Shown here: piece after piece, positions 1-9,599 of the stretch
How positions within the stretch are numbered: the stretch's first letter is position 1
Layout of the letters: each line of letters begins with the position of its first letter
DNA from: Asanoa hainanensis
Lineage (GTDB): Bacteria > Actinomycetota > Actinomycetes > Mycobacteriales > Micromonosporaceae
Assembly (NCBI RefSeq): GCF_900188485.1
Contig: NZ_FZPH01000005.1
Location: forward strand, 310,001-374,000
Reading direction: 5' to 3'
Length of the DNA stretch: 64,000 nt
Program-made: the position numbers and the translations under genes
Notes under the pieces: model-generated
What the model was told of the DNA's origin: nothing
Database searches by the model: none
What the model saw: only the letters and a program-made list of their open reading frames with translations

Positions 1-821
1 AGGTGGAGTTGCGCCGGGGTCGCCGCGACCGCGATCCCTTCCCGCGCCTGCGCCCACTGCTGCGGCGTGCCGGTCAGGTGCAGCGTCAGCCACGCCGCCG
101 CCAGGCCGGCCGCGTCCCACAGCGCGTGCAACGCCGTCACCGCCAGGTAGGCGACGGCGACCGGGCGCGCCCACAGCGTTGCCCTGCCCCGGCGGGCGGC
201 CACCGCGAACAGGGCCGCGCCCGTGATCGCCGTCCAGAGGCCGTGGCCGAACGGGGTCAGGATGCCGCGCAGCAGTTCCGTTTCGACCACCCCGAGCAGC
301 GACAGGCCCTGTTGGCCGTTGAACAGCGCCTGGAACGCGTAGCCGGCGCTCTCGAAGGCGGCGAAGCCGAAACCGACCGTGGCGCCGAGGACCAGGCCGT
401 CGCGCATCGTCCAGCGGCCCAGGCCCCGGGCCATCAGGAACAGGACCGCCAGCTTGACGCCCTCCTCGATGAGGCCGACGCCGATGAACCCGGTGAGCGA
501 CGTGTTGTGCACGAACGCCGCCTCCAGGACCGAGGCGCCCAGGACGCCCAGGACGCCGCCGTACAGGAAGGCGCTGAAGATCTTCGACGGGGTGAGGAGG
601 GCGTCGGCGCGGTTGAAGGCCCACGCCACGAAGGCGACCGGGACCAGGAACGCGCCCACCAGGATGATGGTCGGCACCAGGTTGACGTTTCCGGTGACGA
701 ACGTGATGACCACGGTGGCCAGCCACAGCGCGCCTCCGCCGAGCAGGATGCTGGCCCACGACGGCAAACGGCGACGAACGACGACCGGTGCGGCGATGGG
801 GTACGAGAGAGTCTGCGTCAT
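1..821 (-). CDS. PrsW-family intramembrane metalloprotease, C-terminus cut by window edge
   Basis: Translated by hand from the ATG at 821; the frame runs open to base 1, so about 273 residues are visible and the end is missing. The protein is strongly hydrophobic with about seven or eight membrane segments. It carries the conserved motifs of PrsW glutamic-type membrane proteases: EEGVK (Glu119-Glu120), FESAGY (Phe156-Glu157), a His at about 193 in GHGLW, and HALWD (His232...Asp236). Founding members cleave anti-sigma factors in the membrane; the substrate here is unknown. It lies 64 nt downstream of a histidine kinase on the same strand and may be cotranscribed with it, suggesting envelope-stress signalling. 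The family call is firm; the role is inferred. Confidence 0.85.
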   Translation of the reverse strand, partial: MTQTLSYPIAAPVVVRRRLPSWASILLGGGALWLATVVITFVTGNVNLVPTIILVGAFLVPVAFVAWAFNRADALLTPSKIFSAFLYGGVLGVLGASVLEAAFVHNTSLTGFIGVGLIEEGVKLAVLFLMARGLGRWTMRDGLVLGATVGFGFAAFESAGYAFQALFNGQQGLSLLGVVETELLRGILTPFGHGLWTAITGAALFAVAARRGRATLWARPVAVAYLAVTALHALWDAAGLAAAWLTLHLTGTPQQWAQAREGIAVAATPAQLH

Positions 822-885
822 GGGACGAGCGTCCCGCCGGACAGGCACAACGCGCTTCGTGGCCAGCCGCCATCCGCGCTACCGG

Positions 886-2250
886 CTACCCGGTAACCGC
901 CGCACCCTGCTGCCCGGCAGTCGGGATCGTCGCGGTCAGCGTCGTGCCGTCGCCGGGCGGGCTGACCAGCGTGAACCGGCCGCCGAGGGCCTCGAGACGG
1001 TCGGCCAGGCCGACCAGGCCCGTGCCCGCGGAGCGGTCGGCCCCGCCGACACCGTCGTCGCGGACGACCACCTCCAACGTGCCGCCGCTCACCGAAACCA
1101 ATATCTCCACATAGGACGCCGCAGCGTGCTTCGTCGCGTTGGTCAACGCCTCCGAGACGAAGTAGTACGCGGCCGACTCCACGTCCGCCGGCAGCCGCTC
1201 GGAAAGATCGGCGCGCACCTCGACCGGCAACGCCGCCCGGCGGGCCAGGGTCCGCAGCGCCGCGCCCAGCCCGCTGTCGGTCAGGGCCGCCGGCTGGATC
1301 CCGTGCACGAAATCCCGCAGTTCCTCCGTCGCCTCGACCAGACCCGCCGTCACCTCGTCGACCTGTGGCCGCAGCGACCACGGCGCGTCGGCGCTCAGGG
1401 CCCGCAGGTCCAGCGCCAGCGCGACGAGGCGTTGCTGGAGGCCGTCGTGCAGGTCGCGCTCGATCGACCGGCGCACCCGGAAGTCGGCGGCGACGATGCG
1501 GGCCCGCGAGGCGGTCAGCTCCGCGCGGGCCGACGCCAGCCCGGCGGCCATCGCGTTGAGGGCCCGCTGGAGGTCGCCGACCTCGCCCACCCCGGTCACG
1601 CGCAGCCGGGCGTCGAGGTCTCCCCCGGCGAACCGGCCGGCCACCGCACCGGCACGGCGGATCGGCAGCGAGACGGTACGCGTCAGGTAGATGCCGACCA
1701 GCACCACCGCGACCAGCGACGCCGCCAACCCGATGCCGGCGGCCGTGACCGCGCGGGTGGTCGCGGCCGAGGCCGCGCGCTCCTGTTCAGCCGCCACCAC
1801 CCGCTCCTGTGCGAGGAACGCGTCGAGGCGGTGGTCGACGGCGGCCAGCAACACCGCGGCCGGGTCGGCGCCGCGCTGGGAGCGCCGCAGGTACGCGTCG
1901 GCCGCCGCGGTCAGGTCGGCGACCCGGCCCTGCTCCCCCGCGCCCGCGAGGTCGAGCTCGGCCAGCGCCGACGCCTGCGTGCGCACCCGGTCCGCGGCGG
2001 CCGACTCGGCCGACGCGCTGTCGGCGACACCGAGCAGCCGGCCGCGTTGGGCCAACGCGACGTCGCCGACCGCCCGGGACAGCCCTTCGGCCGCGATCAC
2101 CGCCTCCTGCGAGGTGGCGACCCGGCCCTGCGCGTCGCGCACGTCGGAGATCGAGCCGAGCATCGTCACGAACGCGGCCGCGGCGACCAGCGTCGGCACA
2201 CCGGCCCCCACCAGCACTCGCCCGAGCAGCCCCATTCGCACGCGTACCAT
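886..2250 (-). CDS. NarL/DesK-type sensor histidine kinase
   Basis: 454 residues. An N-terminal membrane segment (about 7-30) and a second (about 168-190) flank an extracytoplasmic, Ala-rich helical sensor region. A HAMP domain follows (about 190-243). The dimerisation/phosphoacceptor domain is HisKA_3 type with the H-box RDLHDGLQQRL (His268). The C-terminal HATPase_c domain has an N-box (NATKH, about 371) and a G-box (DDGVGG, about 398). A second ATG at 2235 is also possible. It is divergent from the NarL-family regulator at 2287 with only 36 nt between the starts, so the two are almost certainly a cognate pair sharing a promoter region. The signal is unknown. Confidence 0.9.
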   Translation of the reverse strand: MVRVRMGLLGRVLVGAGVPTLVAAAAFVTMLGSISDVRDAQGRVATSQEAVIAAEGLSRAVGDVALAQRGRLLGVADSASAESAAADRVRTQASALAELDLAGAGEQGRVADLTAAADAYLRRSQRGADPAAVLLAAVDHRLDAFLAQERVVAAEQERAASAATTRAVTAAGIGLAASLVAVVLVGIYLTRTVSLPIRRAGAVAGRFAGGDLDARLRVTGVGEVGDLQRALNAMAAGLASARAELTASRARIVAADFRVRRSIERDLHDGLQQRLVALALDLRALSADAPWSLRPQVDEVTAGLVEATEELRDFVHGIQPAALTDSGLGAALRTLARRAALPVEVRADLSERLPADVESAAYYFVSEALTNATKHAAASYVEILVSVSGGTLEVVVRDDGVGGADRSAGTGLVGLADRLEALGGRFTLVSPPGDGTTLTATIPTAGQQGAAVTG

Positions 2251-2286
2251 GGTGCGGCCTGTAGGCGATCTATGACAGGGGCAATC

Positions 2287-2931
2287 ATGGCCATCCGGGC
2301 GGTGCTCGCCGACGACGACGTGCTGCTCCGGGAAGGGCTCGCCGGCCTGCTGGAGCGGGCGGGCATCGAGGTGGCCGGCACGGCCGGCGACGGGCCCGGT
2401 GCCGTCGACCTGGTGGCCGAGACCGAGCCGGACATCGCCATCCTCGACGTCCGCATGCCGCCCGACCGCACGGCCGGGCTGACCGCGGCCGAGACGATCC
2501 GCGCCCGGCACCCAGGCACCGGCGTGCTGGTGCTGTCGGCGCACGTCGCCGTCGAGCACGCCCTCCAGCTGCTCAGCGCCGAGGGTGGCGTCGGCTATCT
2601 CCTCAAGAACCGGGTGACCGACGTGGCGAGCTTCGTCGAGGCGGTGCAGCGGGTGGCCGCCGGCGGCTCGGTGGTCGACCCCGACCTGGTCCGCGAGCTG
2701 GTCAACACCCGCCGCCGGGTCGACCCGCTGGCGCCGCTGAGCCCCCGCGAGCGCGAGGTGCTCGCGCTGATGGCCGAGGGCCGGTCCAACGCCGGCATCG
2801 CGCAGCGGCTCTGGCTGGCCGAGGGCACCGTGGAGAAGCACGTGCGCAGCATCCTGACCAAGCTGGAGCTGCCCGAGACCGAGGCCGACCACCGGCGGGT
2901 GCTGGCCGTGGTCCGCTACCTAAACGCGTAG
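2287..2931 (+). CDS. NarL/LuxR-family response regulator
   Basis: 214 residues. The receiver domain has acidic residues ADDD near the N-terminus, phosphoacceptor Asp54 in ILDVRMP, a Ser in VLSAH and Lys in YLLKN. The C-terminal LuxR-type HTH begins LSPREREVLALMAEG. The start at 2287 is preferred over the in-frame ATG at 2272 because a GGGG stretch sits 5-6 nt upstream and the protein then begins MAIRAVLADDD, as in the family. It is divergent from the HisKA_3 kinase and probably receives its phosphoryl group. Its 3' end overlaps the 3' end of the convergent lone-receiver gene by 12 nt. Confidence 0.9.
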   Translation: MAIRAVLADDDVLLREGLAGLLERAGIEVAGTAGDGPGAVDLVAETEPDIAILDVRMPPDRTAGLTAAETIRARHPGTGVLVLSAHVAVEHALQLLSAEGGVGYLLKNRVTDVASFVEAVQRVAAGGSVVDPDLVRELVNTRRRVDPLAPLSPREREVLALMAEGRSNAGIAQRLWLAEGTVEKHVRSILTKLELPETEADHRRVLAVVRYLNA

Positions 2932-3267
2932 CGCCGCCTCGATCGCCGCCACCGACAGGTCCGACTTCGGGACGAACCCGACCGCCGCCGAGCCCGCCAG
3001 CAGGTCGGCCAGGTCGTCGGCGCCGCGGGTGGAGATGAGCAGGATCCGGCCGCCGAGACGAGCGGCGGCCAGCGCGTCGGCAACTGAAGCCCCGTTCTCG
3101 GCACCGAGCTGCACGTCGACCAGCGAGACGTCGACCGGGAGGGCTCCGGCGACCGCGAGAGCCTCCGCGCCCGTCGCCGCCGTCGCGACCACGGCGCCCT
3201 CCCGCTCCAGCAGCCGCCGGGCGGACCGGACGAAGCGCTCGCTGTCGTCCACGATGAGCAGGTTCAC
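2920..3267 (-). CDS. stand-alone receiver (CheY-like) protein
   Basis: About 115 residues consisting only of a receiver domain. All key residues are present: LIVDDSE (Asp7-Asp8), phosphoacceptor Asp51 in LVDVQLG, Ser/Thr in LISTRG, and Lys in FVPKSD. There is no output domain, so it would act by protein interaction or as a phosphate sink. The GTG at 3267 gives a canonical receiver N-terminus; an ATG at 3303 would add twelve low-complexity residues. It converges on, and overlaps by 12 nt, the NarL regulator, which suggests it belongs to the same signalling unit. The partner is not visible. Confidence 0.8.
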   Translation of the reverse strand: MNLLIVDDSERFVRSARRLLEREGAVVATAATGAEALAVAGALPVDVSLVDVQLGAENGASVADALAAARLGGRILLISTRGADDLADLLAGSAAVGFVPKSDLSVAAIEAALRV

Positions 3268-3322
3268 CCCACCACCATGACCCCACCAGGCGGCCGCCGG
3301 CATCCCTGCTAGCCGGCAATCC

Positions 3323-4483
3323 TCAGACGTGCGGGCCGTTCGTGGAGGTCCACCGGGAGACCACCGCGACGTGGCGGCGCTCGTCGAGCTGAGCCGGTGC
3401 GCCGGCCGCGTCCCAACGCCACACCAGGACCGGGCGATCCGGGACAGCGGCGGGCGCCGGCGAGACCGGGATCGGCATCGGGGGCCGGCGGCGGGCGCCC
3501 GGCAGCAGCACCGGACGGCGCCGGGCGGCCAGGTCCTCGACCCAGCCGAACGCCGCCACCGCGACCGCCACCAGCAGCACGACGAAGACCAGCCGGACCG
3601 CCACCCGGTCGGCCTGCAGGCCCTCGTACCCCAGCGGCGAAGCGACCGCGGCGACCAGGATGACCACCGGCATGTGCCAGAGGTAGATGGTCAGCGCGCG
3701 CGAGTTGAGCAGTGTCACCAGCCGGTCGAACCAGGCCCAGCGGGTGATCCAGTCGGCCGTCGACGGCAGGAAGCCGAGCGCCACCAGGATCACGCCCGCC
3801 GACCAGAGCGCGTTGCCGAGCGGGATGTCGTTGAGGTCGTACCCCCGGAAGCCGGGGTGGGTCAGGATCCAGACCAGGCCCACGCCGCAGAACACCGCCG
3901 CGGCCACCGACAGGGTCCGGCTCGACCAGCGGCGCAGCAGGCCGTCGTGGTGTGCGAAACCGAGCAGCCACGCGCCGAGGTAGAGGCCGAAGTCGCGGAG
4001 CACCGGCGGGCCCGACAGCAGGCCGAGCTCGAAGACGACCAGCAGCAGGTACGGCGCGATCAGCATCGGCACCGGCCAGCGGCGGAACAGCCACAGCGCG
4101 AGCGGGGAGACGAGCACGAACCACAGGTAGTCGCGCAGGTACCAGATCGTGCTCAGGGCCAGCGCGCCCCAGTGGTTGGCCGGCGGGTCGGCCAGCGGCA
4201 CCACCCACAGCAGCAGCTTCCAGTGCGCGTCCAGGCCGGTCAGCCACATCGCGGGCACGAAGATCGCGGACACCACCCACAGCGACGGCAGCAGGCGGCG
4301 CAGGCGACGGCCGACCGCGCGTACGCCCGCGCGGTCCAGCGACGACGCCATCAGCGAACCACCGAGGGCGAACATCAACGACATCGCGGGTACGAACGAG
4401 AGCAGGGTCCAGCCGGAGGTGTGGTAGACGACGACCCGCGCGATGGCCACCGCGCGCAGCAGGTCTATGTAACGGTTCCGCAT
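3323..4483 (-). CDS. acyltransferase family 3 membrane protein
   Basis: About 386 residues from the ATG at 4483 (MRNRYIDLLRAVAIARVVVYH). This opening matches the acyltransferase-3 (OafA/WecH-like) family, whose His after the first membrane helix is catalytic. About ten hydrophobic segments follow and the tail is Pro/Arg-rich and cytoplasmic. Family members O-acylate sugars, polysaccharides or macrolides at the membrane; the acceptor cannot be predicted. A longer reading from 4519 adds MIVKVVGVRLDP, which is less likely because the family opening begins near residue 13. It lies 28 nt from the SDR gene on the same strand. Confidence 0.85.
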   Translation of the reverse strand: MRNRYIDLLRAVAIARVVVYHTSGWTLLSFVPAMSLMFALGGSLMASSLDRAGVRAVGRRLRRLLPSLWVVSAIFVPAMWLTGLDAHWKLLLWVVPLADPPANHWGALALSTIWYLRDYLWFVLVSPLALWLFRRWPVPMLIAPYLLLVVFELGLLSGPPVLRDFGLYLGAWLLGFAHHDGLLRRWSSRTLSVAAAVFCGVGLVWILTHPGFRGYDLNDIPLGNALWSAGVILVALGFLPSTADWITRWAWFDRLVTLLNSRALTIYLWHMPVVILVAAVASPLGYEGLQADRVAVRLVFVVLLVAVAVAAFGWVEDLAARRRPVLLPGARRRPPMPIPVSPAPAAVPDRPVLVWRWDAAGAPAQLDERRHVAVVSRWTSTNGPHV

Positions 4484-4547
4484 CGGGTCAAGCCGTACCC
4501 CAACGACTTTCACGATCAAACCTCAGGCACCGGTGAGCAATCCCACA

Positions 4548-5321
4548 TCACCAGAGCGGCTTGCCGAGCGGGACCGCGCAGAACACTCCGCCGAGGTGGG
4601 CGTGCGCGGCCACGTCGCTGGGTGCGGCCAGGTGAGCGACGGTCGCGGAGTCGTCCGTGGGCGCGTAACCGACCTCGGCGTCGAGCTCCAGCCAGCCGGT
4701 GGAGTTGTTACTCACGCCCCAGACCACCCGGAAGCCGGTGACGGGGGTGTCGACCAGGGCGCGCATCAGGCGTACGCAGTCGTCGGGCGACAGCCAGATC
4801 GGCACGTCCACCTCCGACCAGGGTGTCTCCTGGAACGCGCCGATCCGGACGGCGAAGACGGTCAGGCCGTACCGGTCGCTGTAGAGGCTGCCCAGCGACT
4901 CCATGGCCGCCTTGGTCCAGCCGTAGTAGGTGTCCGGCCGAGGCGCCGAGGAGGCCGGCAGCGGGGTCGTGCTCGGCGGCTGGAAGCCCGAAGCGTGGAT
5001 CGAGGACGCCAACACCACCTTGGGTACGCCGGCCAGCCGCGCCGCCTCCAGCACGGTGCGCGTGCCGTCGAGGTTGACCCGGACCAGGTCTTCCCAGATC
5101 GCCTCCGCGGGAATGCCGGCCAGGTGGATCACCACGTCGACCCCGGCGCACGCCTCGACCAGCGCGTCCAGGTCGCCGATCACCCCGCGGATCGCCTCGA
5201 CGCCGGGCGCCGGCTGGTGCGGAGCGACGTCGAACGAGCGCACCGCGTAGTCGCCGGCCAGCCGGGTCGTCAACAACCCGCCGATGCGGCCGGCGCCTCC
5301 CGTGACCAGCACCCGCCGCAT
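4548..5321 (-). CDS. extended SDR, uronate dehydrogenase-like NAD(P)-dependent oxidoreductase
   Basis: 257 residues. The Rossmann dinucleotide-binding motif TGGAGRIG is at residues 7-14, an acidic residue at the end of beta-2 (FDVAP) suggests NAD preference, and the catalytic pair YGWTK (YxxxK) is present after an SS-I pair. The segment VVWGVSNNSTGW resembles uronate dehydrogenases, which oxidise galacturonate or glucuronate to aldarolactones. That subfamily call rests on remembered sequence similarity, so substrate assignment is moderate. It ends 64 nt before the acyltransferase and starts 13 nt downstream of the era stop codon. Confidence 0.8.
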   Translation of the reverse strand: MRRVLVTGGAGRIGGLLTTRLAGDYAVRSFDVAPHQPAPGVEAIRGVIGDLDALVEACAGVDVVIHLAGIPAEAIWEDLVRVNLDGTRTVLEAARLAGVPKVVLASSIHASGFQPPSTTPLPASSAPRPDTYYGWTKAAMESLGSLYSDRYGLTVFAVRIGAFQETPWSEVDVPIWLSPDDCVRLMRALVDTPVTGFRVVWGVSNNSTGWLELDAEVGYAPTDDSATVAHLAAPSDVAAHAHLGGVFCAVPLGKPLW

Positions 5322-5334
5322 CAGACCTCCCAGC

Positions 5335-6219
5335 TCAGAACCCCAGCTTGCGTAGCTGCTTGGGGTCGCGCTGCCATTCCTTGGCGACGCGGACGTGCAG
5401 GTCGAGGTAGACCCGGCGACCCAGGAGTGCCTCGATCTCCAGGCGCGAGCGCGTGCCGATCTCTTTGAGCCGGCTCGCCTGCGCCCCGATCACGATAGCT
5501 TTCTGGCTCTGGCGCTCGACGTAGACGTCGGCGTAGATCTTGGTCACGGAGCCTTCGTCGAACATCTCCTCGACCACGACGGCGATCGAGTGGGGCAGCT
5601 CGTCCCGCACGCCTTCGAGGGCCGCCTCGCGGACCAGCTCGGCGATCAGGATCGCCTCCGGCTCGTCGGTGATCATGTCGTCGGGGTAGAGCTGCGGCGA
5701 CTTGGGCAGGAAGCCGGTCATCACGTCGACCAGCGTGTCGATCTGGTCGCCGGTGGTGGCGCTGACCGGCACCACCGCCGCGAAGTCGGCCAGCTCGCCG
5801 ACCGCCACGAGCTGCTTGGCCAGGGTGGCCTTGTCGACCAGGTCGGTCTTGGTGACCACGGCCAGCACGGTGGCCTTCAGCTCGGCCAGCTCGCCGGTGA
5901 TGAACCGGTCGCCCCGGCCGACCTCCTCGTTGGCCGGGATGCACAGGCCGATCACGTCGACCTCGCTCCAGGTCGACCGGACCAGGTCGTTGAGCCGCTC
6001 GCCGAGCAGGGTCCGCGGCCGGTGCAGGCCCGGGGTGTCGACCAGGACGAGCTGCGAGTCGGGGCGGTGCAGGACGGCCCGGATCACGTGCCGGGTGGTC
6101 TGCGGCTTGCTCGACGTGATCGCGATTTTCTGGCCGACGATCGCGTTGGTCAGCGTGGACTTGCCGGCGTTGGGCCGGCCGACGAAGCACCCGAAACCGG
6201 CCCGGTACGCCGTGCTCAT
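5335..6219 (-). CDS. era: GTPase Era
   Basis: 294 residues, normal length. The GTPase domain has GRPNAGKS (G1), the TSSKPQTTRH switch region, DTPG (G3) and TKTD (G4, Thr in place of Asn). A KH RNA-binding domain covers the C-terminal third, ending KEWQRDPKQLRKLGF. Era binds 16S rRNA near its 3' end and assists 30S maturation. Its ATG overlaps the stop of the upstream cytidine-deaminase-like gene by 4 nt, so translation is probably coupled within the phoH-ybeY-corC-era operon. Confidence 0.97.
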   Translation of the reverse strand: MSTAYRAGFGCFVGRPNAGKSTLTNAIVGQKIAITSSKPQTTRHVIRAVLHRPDSQLVLVDTPGLHRPRTLLGERLNDLVRSTWSEVDVIGLCIPANEEVGRGDRFITGELAELKATVLAVVTKTDLVDKATLAKQLVAVGELADFAAVVPVSATTGDQIDTLVDVMTGFLPKSPQLYPDDMITDEPEAILIAELVREAALEGVRDELPHSIAVVVEEMFDEGSVTKIYADVYVERQSQKAIVIGAQASRLKEIGTRSRLEIEALLGRRVYLDLHVRVAKEWQRDPKQLRKLGF

Positions 6220-6581
6220 GCACCCACCGTGCCCAGCACGGTGCCGTCCGGCGCGGCCAGGTGGATCGGCGCGTCGGCGGACAGGTCGCGGACCACCGCG
6301 TGGCCGGCGCCGTCGAGCGTGCTGGCCTCGGTGACGACCGCGGCCGCCTCGAGCTTGGTCGCGCCGGCGGCGGTCGCCGAGGCGACCGCCAGCTGGAGTG
6401 CGGTCATGGTCAGCGACGGCAGGGCGACGGTCGCGGCCGCGTACGTGCGGCCGTCCTGGTCGCGCACCGCGGCGCCCTCCACCGCACCGGCCCGGGCCCG
6501 GGCACCACGCGCCAGCGTGACCAGCTTGGTGTCCTCGGCGTCGAGGTGGGCGGGTGGCCCGAGGTCGGGCGACTCAAACAT
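6216..6581 (-). CDS. cytidine-deaminase-fold protein lacking zinc ligands
   Basis: 121 residues from the ATG at 6581 ([10 protein letters not shown]). The size and helical core ([21 protein letters not shown]) resemble small cytidine deaminases. However, there is no HAE/CAE motif and no PCxxC; the protein has no cysteine at all. It is therefore probably not a zinc deaminase. The start overlaps the end of corC by 8 nt and the stop overlaps era by 4 nt. In Mycobacterium an uncharacterised small gene occupies the same place between corC and era, so this is likely a conserved actinobacterial gene of unknown role, perhaps in ribosome assembly. Confidence 0.8.
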   Translation of the reverse strand: MFESPDLGPPAHLDAEDTKLVTLARGARARAGAVEGAAVRDQDGRTYAAATVALPSLTMTALQLAVASATAAGATKLEAAAVVTEASTLDGAGHAVVRDLSADAPIHLAAPDGTVLGTVGA

Positions 6582-7923
6582 CCGCGTGTTGCCTCTCGTC
6601 ACTGTCGTCGTTGGCTCCGTCCGGGTCCTGGTGGGCCCGCCGGACCAGTACGGTATCGATCCGGTTGCGGCGGCCGACCACGCCCTCGGCCACCATGTGC
6701 AGGCCGTCGACGGTCGCCTCGGCGCCCGGGATCGGCACCCGGCCGAGCGCCTGGGCGAGCAGGCCACCGACCGTCTCCACCTCGTCGGTGGGCAGGTCGA
6801 CGTCGAACAGCTCGCTGAGGTCCTCGACCGGCACGCGGGCGGCGACGCGGACCGCGCCGTCGTCGAGGTGCTCTATCGGGGGACGCTCGTTGTCGTACTC
6901 GTCGGTGATCTCACCGACGATCTCTTCCAGGATGTCCTCGATGGTGACCAGGCCGGCGGTGCCGCCGTACTCGTCGACCACCACCACGAGGTGGGTACGC
7001 GCCGCCTGCATCTCGGAGAGCAGGTCGTCGACCGGCTTGGACTCGGGCACGAAGGTCGCGTCGCGCATCACGTCGGCGACCGGCACCTCCTGCTCGTCCT
7101 CGCCGTCCAGCCGCCGGATCGTGTCCTTGAGATAGAGGATGCCGAGCACGTCGTCAACGTTCTCACCGATCACCGGGATGCGCGAGAAGCCGGAGCGCAG
7201 GAACAGCGCCAGCGCCTGGCCGAGCGTCTTGGTGCCCTCTATCCAGACCATGTCCGTGCGCGGGACCATCACCTCGCGGGCGATGGTGTCGCCGAGCGCG
7301 AACACCGAGTGGATCATCTGGCGCTCGCCGCTCTCCACGACGCCGCGCTGCTCGGCCAGGTCGACCAGCTCGCGCAGCTCGACCTGGGTGGCGAACGGGC
7401 CTTCCCGGAAGCCGCGCCCCGGCGTCACCGCGTTGCCGATCAGGATCAGCAGCGAGGCGAGCGGGTTGAGCGCCCGGCCGAGCCAGCGCACCAGGGGCGC
7501 GGTGGCCCGACCGACGGCGTACGCGTTCTGCCGTCCGATGGTGCGTGGCGCGACGCCGACCACGACGAAGCTGACCACGGTCATCGCGCTGGCGGTGACC
7601 AGCGCGGCTCGCCAGCCCGCACCCCAGGTGTCGACCGCGACCAGCGCGGCCAGGGTGGTGGCGGTGAGCTCGCAGAGCAGCCGCAGGAGCAGCAGCAGGT
7701 TGATGTGGCGCACCGCGTCGGAAGCGACGATCTGGAGGGTGCGCGCACCGCGGACACCCTCCCGAGCGAGCTCGCCGGCCCGGGCCGGGGAGACGGCGCC
7801 GAGCGCGGCGTCCGTCATCGCGAAGAACCCGCCGAGGACGACCAGGCCCGCGGCGACCAGGAGCAGTTGGAGGTCGGGAAGCCCTGGTTGGATCGCGGCG
7901 GCGGTCGCGGCTAGGTGGATCAC
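6574..7923 (-). CDS. CorC/HlyC-type transporter-associated protein (CNNM domain + CBS pair)
   Basis: 449 residues from a GTG at 7923 that overlaps the ybeY stop (GTGA). An N-terminal CNNM/DUF21 membrane domain with four hydrophobic segments (about 15-150) is followed by two CBS domains (from [13 protein letters not shown]; second ending [21 protein letters not shown]) and a C-terminal CorC_HlyC domain. Family members are linked to Mg/Co efflux; the older name haemolysin C is misleading. It belongs to the phoH-ybeY-corC-era operon. Confidence 0.93.
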   Translation of the reverse strand: MIHLAATAAAIQPGLPDLQLLLVAAGLVVLGGFFAMTDAALGAVSPARAGELAREGVRGARTLQIVASDAVRHINLLLLLRLLCELTATTLAALVAVDTWGAGWRAALVTASAMTVVSFVVVGVAPRTIGRQNAYAVGRATAPLVRWLGRALNPLASLLILIGNAVTPGRGFREGPFATQVELRELVDLAEQRGVVESGERQMIHSVFALGDTIAREVMVPRTDMVWIEGTKTLGQALALFLRSGFSRIPVIGENVDDVLGILYLKDTIRRLDGEDEQEVPVADVMRDATFVPESKPVDDLLSEMQAARTHLVVVVDEYGGTAGLVTIEDILEEIVGEITDEYDNERPPIEHLDDGAVRVAARVPVEDLSELFDVDLPTDEVETVGGLLAQALGRVPIPGAEATVDGLHMVAEGVVGRRNRIDTVLVRRAHQDPDGANDDSDERQHADV

Positions 7924-8387
7924 CGTGCCCGCGCCGCCCGCCAGCCCGTCAGGAGCCGCGACTGCAGCTCGAACATCTCCCGCTCCTCGTCGGGCTCCGC
8001 GTGGTCGTAACCCAGCAGGTGGAGGACCCCGTGCACGGTGAGCAGGTGCAGCTCGTCGGCGGCCGAGTGGCCGGCGGTGACCGCCTGCTTGGCCGCCACC
8101 TCCGGGCAGAGCACGATGTCGCCGAGCAACGCCGGCTCCGTGCCGCTGACCTCGCCCGGCCCGTGGTCGACGCTGCCCTCGTCCATGGGGAAGGCGAGCA
8201 CGTCGGTGGGACCGTCGCCGCCCATCCACCGGTGGTTGAGCTCGGTCATGTAGTCGACGTCGACGAGCAGCACGGACAGCTCGGCGAGCGGGTTGACACC
8301 CATCTCGTCGAGGGCGTGGCGGGCTACGGCGAGCACCGCGTCGGTGTCGACGGCGACACCGGACTCGTTGGCGATCTCGATGGACAA
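7920..8387 (-). CDS. ybeY: endoribonuclease YbeY
   Basis: About 155 residues. The zinc motif [11 protein letters not shown] (HxxxHxxGxDH) is intact, and the central TDVLAFPM segment is typical. YbeY processes the 3' end of 16S rRNA and acts in ribosome quality control. The proposed start is TTG at 8387 because GAGG lies 5 nt upstream; the adjacent GTG at 8390 is also possible but has only 2 nt spacing. The upstream in-frame extension is Arg/Pro-rich and lies in the phoH tail region, so it is not used. Confidence 0.93.
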   Translation of the reverse strand: MSIEIANESGVAVDTDAVLAVARHALDEMGVNPLAELSVLLVDVDYMTELNHRWMGGDGPTDVLAFPMDEGSVDHGPGEVSGTEPALLGDIVLCPEVAAKQAVTAGHSAADELHLLTVHGVLHLLGYDHAEPDEEREMFELQSRLLTGWRAARAR

Positions 8388-8410
8388 CACTGCCTCTTTC
8401 GGAAAGCTGA

Positions 8411-9505
<1,095 letters not shown>

Positions 9506-9599
9506 CTGCTCTCATCTCGCGCGGTCGTTAGGCGTCAATCGTATCGGTTCAACCCTGTGCCCACCGCGCGCATTTCTTCGCGTCACAGCGGGCCGAAGC

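Noticed and set aside
379-2271. N-terminal 630 codons of a long plus-strand frame ending in the response regulator
   Set aside because: This is antisense to the PrsW and histidine kinase genes; recognisable protein begins only at MAIRAVLADDD (2287).
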